Positions 60,675 to 64,000 of a stretch of DNA of 64,000 nucleotides are shown here, in pieces (within the stretch, counting starts at the first letter, position 1; each line of letters opens with the position of its first letter). The position numbers and the translations under genes are program-made. This DNA comes from Nonlabens arenilitoris (GTDB lineage Bacteria > Bacteroidota > Bacteroidia > Flavobacteriales > Flavobacteriaceae). Under the pieces are notes generated by a model, which did no database searches, was not told the origin of the DNA, and was given only the letters and a program-made list of their open reading frames with translations. Where the stretch lies: the NCBI RefSeq assembly GCF_002954765.1, contig NZ_MTPW01000001.1, positions 1,191,501-1,255,500 on the forward strand. The letters run 5' to 3'.

Positions 60675-63600
60675 TTACTCTTTGATGAAACGGCGAGTAG
60701 TCTTCGCGTCTTCACTAGAGATATTCATAATATACACTCCATTATTTAATTTAGATAAATTACCTATCTCAATAACTCCATTTGATATGTTATCATAAGT
60801 ATGAGACATTATTTGTTGTCCTAGTGTATTATATATTTCAATTTGCGCTTTTTCAATGTTTATATCACTCATATTAATGGTGAGAACGTCACCTTTAACG
60901 GGATTAGGATATATGGATAAATTAGACCCAAAACTCAAATCTTCATTACTTAAAGTTACTACTTGGAAAACTAATTCAAAACGCAGTGCATCCAGGCTTT
61001 GAGCATTATTCATATCTAAAGTAAAATCTACAGCGGTAGACGTTCCCTGAACTAACTCTGTCATGGTACCCGTAAAATTATCTTTAAGATATGCTGTAAG
61101 GCCTGGTAATACATCAACCGTAGCATTAATAGTATATGCATTAGTTAGATAGTTAGTGATATTTAATCCCAAAGACTCATTTGTAGTAGGAAGTGTTCTT
61201 CTTTCTACAGTAAGTAATTCCCCTGAAGGTTTTGTAATTGCCATATTAACATTAAGACCATTAAGTTTTACGGCGTCATTAGCATCAACATTAATATTAT
61301 GAGCAGCGTTAAAATCTAAATAAAGACCATCACTTTCAGTTTGACCATTATTAAAACGGCTTGTTTGATAAATTTTAAGCCTTAACGCTTGTTGTAGTGG
61401 CGCAACATTAAACACGCCACCATTTGTAGTACCGTCTACTTTGTTGGACTCTGCAATCGTAACAGAGGCAGAACCACTATTGTCAACAAAAAACACCGCT
61501 TGTCCAGCGTCTAAAACATTAGTCGCTACTCCTGCAGATCCAGTAGTACCAGAAGCACTAGCATATGGAATCGCAGAGTAACCGCCGAATTCTCCTAGTG
61601 CTGGATCCCAATAATACATATCTGCACCTACTCCAGAAGCTACAATATTTTCTGTAGACAATTTAGATTGATACGGATTTGCAAAAGCAAAGAATTCACC
61701 TGATGCAATACCTGGTGTCACAGTCATAGAACCTGTCTTTAATGAACCTGAAGCTCTTAATGTAGTTTCTGTATGTGCTGGAGCAGTTGCTGCAGCAAGA
61801 TCAGTCATTCTATCACCTCTTACAAATAAGCGGTAATAATCACCTGCATTTAATATTTCAGTTTTTGTATTTGTAACGGTAGTCCATGATTGATTTGATG
61901 CATCCCATTTAAACATACTGGCATTTCCGGTAGTAGTTTCATCATGTCCAGTTGTTGCGTTAACAGTCCCTGCTGTTCCTGCTGTACCAGTTATCTGTAC
62001 CCCAAAACCTGTTGCATTAACACCTGCCTCTTGCCAGCTATCATAAACACTAGGTCCTGAAACTGTAGATCCTATAAATCTAAAGGCTCTATTACCAGCA
62101 GGAATATATCGTTCTACATTTACATTACCTGTAATAGCTCCAGCATCTACCACATCAACTCTAGCCGTACCCATTGCATTTGATACTAAAGTAATATTTC
62201 CATTTGCATCTAGTTGTCCTCCAGAAACAACGTCTAACTGTTCAGAAATAGATTGCATACCGTTCATGGTTACATCTCCTGTTGCATCTACAGTTAGATT
62301 AGTCATACTTCCTGCTCCTGTAACACTTGCTGCAGCACCACTTAAAATTACTTGGTTAACTCCTGTAATAGAACCGTTGTTTTCTAGGTTGCCAGTAACT
62401 GTAATATCTCCATTATCTACTTCAAGAGAAGCTCCTGCTTCTAGAGTCAGATTACCGACACTTATTGCACTTGTTAAAGACGGCATTGTTCCCGCTTGAA
62501 CAATCATGTTATCGTTTTCTGTAATATTTCCTTCTGGAGTATTGTTCCAAGATGCTCCATTCCAAATGTAGTCTTGTGATCCAGTATTAACTTCAAAATT
62601 ATCAATAAATAAATCCCAATCTGATGCACTTGAAGAACTAGCTTTTGCAATAAAACCAACTTTAACCAGTCCTGAATAAGCAGATAAATCTATTGAAATG
62701 GCATCACCTGCTACACTAGGAGTTGTACCTTGTGTCCATGTTTGCAATACATTTGTAGTACTCCATGTAGCTCCGTTATCAGTTGATATAACAACATTTA
62801 CAATATCATCTATCCCAAAAGAAGCAGCAACCGTAGAACTTGCAAAATCTGTTGCAGAAATATCAAATTTTAATTGATTACTATTACCAATACCTAAATC
62901 AACCGTAGGACTAATCAACCATTGACCAGTGGTCGTAGTGTACATATTATACCTTGCAGCTCCAGTAGTTCCGTTATTTGCAAAACCATCAGAGGCCCAA
63001 CTTGAAGAACCAATATTAAGTGAAGCATCTAGTTCACCAGTTGCTTCCTCCCAACAATCAGGGACGTATGAATTAAAGTTCTCTACATAACCTGGAACCT
63101 TTGATTCACAAGAAGTTTCAAAACTATAAGGACCTGCCCATTCACTAAAATCACCACCACCACAATTTGCTCGTACGTAATAATCGTAGGCTGTGACCGC
63201 GGTTAAGCTATTTAAAGAGTAAGGATTAGTAGCTGGAGTAATTACAGTTCCTGATCCTTGAGTAAAGCCATCTACACCATATTCTATTTCCCAAGACGCC
63301 TCACCACTACCTCCAGATGTCCAACTTAAGTCGGCAGAAGATGAAGTAATATTTGAAGAGCTTAACATCGAAGGAACTAGACAAGATGCTGGTGTTGTAA
63401 AGCTAAAAGGTCCTACCCATTCACTAAATTCTCCACCACTACAATTTGCTCTTACGTAGTAATCATAGTCTGCAGATTCTAAAAGGCTTGAAAGGCTATA
63501 AGGATTTGAAGTAGCCGAAACTATAGTTCCATCTGTGGTTCCCTGAGTAAATCCATCAATCCCGAATTCAATTTCCCAAGAGGACTCTCCACTACCTCCA

Positions 63601-63998
63601 GAGATCCAAGTTAAATCTGCTGAAGTTGCTGTAATTCCAGTTACGTTTAATGATGTCGGTTTTACACAATTAGGTAACTCAACAAAACTAAAATCATCTA
63701 AATAATAAGAATCAAAAGTACTAGTCTGACCATGTCTAACTGCAAAATAAGAATCAGTACTAGTTGGGATATTTATTTCTATGTCTTCAAAGGATGAAGA
63801 CGTCAAAGTAGTCGTTGCTAAAACTGTAAAGGTTGAAGCATCATTTGGATCTGTAATTGTACCTAGTTCTAGTTCTTGTCCATTAGCTCCTTTAGCACTG
63901 AACTGTACTTGTACGCCGTCAGTCGTTAACTCAGCTATTTCAGGAGAAATAAGCATATAGTCTCCAGAAGAATCAAATCCATTGTAGAAACGATAAGA
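60675..63998 (-). CDS. Large secreted T9SS cargo protein (adhesin-like), N-terminus cut by window end
   Basis: At least 1,107 residues; the frame is still open at the window edge (YRFYNGFDSSGDYM precedes the first Met at 63956). In order: a jelly-roll/MAM-like region with YYLDDFSF, two fibronectin type III repeats (CVKPTSLNVTGITATSADLTW; CLVPSMLSSSNITSSSADLSW), a second jelly-roll region (TGQWLISPTVDLGIGN), a beta-repeat stretch (NITLEAG-like turns), a ~300-residue region, and a C-terminal type A sorting domain (NLSIYPNPVKGDVL, NNGVYIMNISSEDAKTTRRFIKE). It would pass through the T9SS and be anchored or released at the surface. Confidence 0.9.
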   Translation of the reverse strand, partial: SYRFYNGFDSSGDYMLISPEIAELTTDGVQVQFSAKGANGQELELGTITDPNDASTFTVLATTTLTSSSFEDIEINIPTSTDSYFAVRHGQTSTFDSYYLDDFSFVELPNCVKPTSLNVTGITATSADLTWISGGSGESSWEIEFGIDGFTQGTTDGTIVSATSNPYSLSSLLESADYDYYVRANCSGGEFSEWVGPFSFTTPASCLVPSMLSSSNITSSSADLSWTSGGSGEASWEIEYGVDGFTQGSGTVITPATNPYSLNSLTAVTAYDYYVRANCGGGDFSEWAGPYSFETSCESKVPGYVENFNSYVPDCWEEATGELDASLNIGSSSWASDGFANNGTTGAARYNMYTTTTGQWLISPTVDLGIGNSNQLKFDISATDFASSTVAASFGIDDIVNVVISTDNGATWSTTNVLQTWTQGTTPSVAGDAISIDLSAYSGLVKVGFIAKASSSSASDWDLFIDNFEVNTGSQDYIWNGASWNNTPEGNITENDNMIVQAGTMPSLTSAISVGNLTLEAGASLEVDNGDITVTGNLENNGSITGVNQVILSGAAASVTGAGSMTNLTVDATGDVTMNGMQSISEQLDVVSGGQLDANGNITLVSNAMGTARVDVVDAGAITGNVNVERYIPAGNRAFRFIGSTVSGPSVYDSWQEAGVNATGFGVQITGTAGTAGTVNATTGHDETTTGNASMFKWDASNQSWTTVTNTKTEILNAGDYYRLFVRGDRMTDLAAATAPAHTETTLRASGSLKTGSMTVTPGIASGEFFAFANPYQSKLSTENIVASGVGADMYYWDPALGEFGGYSAIPYASASGTTGSAGVATNVLDAGQAVFFVDNSGSASVTIAESNKVDGTTNGGVFNVAPLQQALRLKIYQTSRFNNGQTESDGLYLDFNAAHNINVDANDAVKLNGLNVNMAITKPSGELLTVERRTLPTTNESLGLNITNYLTNAYTINATVDVLPGLTAYLKDNFTGTMTELVQGTSTAVDFTLDMNNAQSLDALRFELVFQVVTLSNEDLSFGSNLSIYPNPVKGDVLTINMSDINIEKAQIEIYNTLGQQIMSHTYDNISNGVIEIGNLSKLNNGVYIMNISSEDAKTTRRFIKE

Positions 63999-64000
63999 TT

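Overview
The window is AT-rich chromosomal DNA from a Bacteroidota bacterium, most likely a marine member of the Flavobacteriaceae. The evidence is the TAnnTTTG-type promoters often only 4-30 nt from a start codon, the weak Shine-Dalgarno signals, many lipoproteins with short SC-type lipoboxes, a type IX secretion sorting-domain protein, an SprE/PorW-like protein, an N-terminally extended ATP synthase subunit a, and flavobacterial families such as DUF4292-like and DUF5687-like proteins. The genus is not proven; Nonlabens or Dokdonia relatives are a guess from memory. No tRNA, rRNA, CRISPR array, transposase or phage integrase gene was seen.

Layout. 1-8.5 kb: panC (partial), panD, a flippase-like membrane protein, an esterase-fold protein without its serine, radA, a TlpA-like thioredoxin, an M23 peptidase, a helical-repeat protein and two small membrane genes. 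8.6-19 kb: xth, an isoaspartyl peptidase/asparaginase, 3-hydroxyanthranilate dioxygenase, a fasciclin protein, pheS with two small partners, an HU/SPOR fusion, a GNAT pair (the second broken) and two secreted proteins. 19.4-26.2 kb: a thioesterase, then a minus-strand cell-envelope operon (flippase, dut, sugar nucleotidyltransferase, TPR protein, DUF4292-like lipoprotein, EnvC-like protein). 26.3-29.7 kb: a vWA protein, a lipoprotein, and a hydrolase/ECF sigma/membrane-protein operon. 29.8-38.6 kb: ATP synthase genes atpB-E-F-H-A-G (no atpD or atpC here), with an AtpI-like protein, a bactofilin and sprE upstream. 38.7-44.8 kb: two small paralogues, an ABC exporter pair, a PaaE-like reductase, scoA/scoB and another M23 peptidase. 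44.8-45.9 kb: dprA. 45.9-54.6 kb: an accessory island. 54.6-64 kb: trpS, plsC, an ECF sigma factor with a barrel protein, recA and a large T9SS cargo protein cut by the window end.

The most interesting part is the dprA-trpS island. Two lipoproteins share about 264 nearly identical N-terminal residues, including a likely surface-export signal after the lipid cysteine, and then switch abruptly at a fixed linker point to different C-terminal domains: an apparently active M23 peptidase in one and a JAMM-like metal-binding domain in the other. A third C-terminal module is an orphan without its N-terminal half. Each module is followed at once by a small secreted protein, in one case with overlapping, coupled reading frames, as in toxin-immunity pairs. 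Displaced but still codon-conserved copies of the 3' ends of both flanking core genes lie inside the island. This suggests that alternative dprA-trpS cassettes have accreted by homologous recombination.

A second genome-scale feature is a 14-16 bp perfect palindrome (CGCTTTCGCGAAAGCG). It occurs 13 times, inside genes in three reading frames and between genes, but never inside the island. Three genes (yiaA-like, asparaginase, second GNAT) each look one base short in an A or T run. This could be sequence error, recent decay or, for yiaA, programmed frameshifting.
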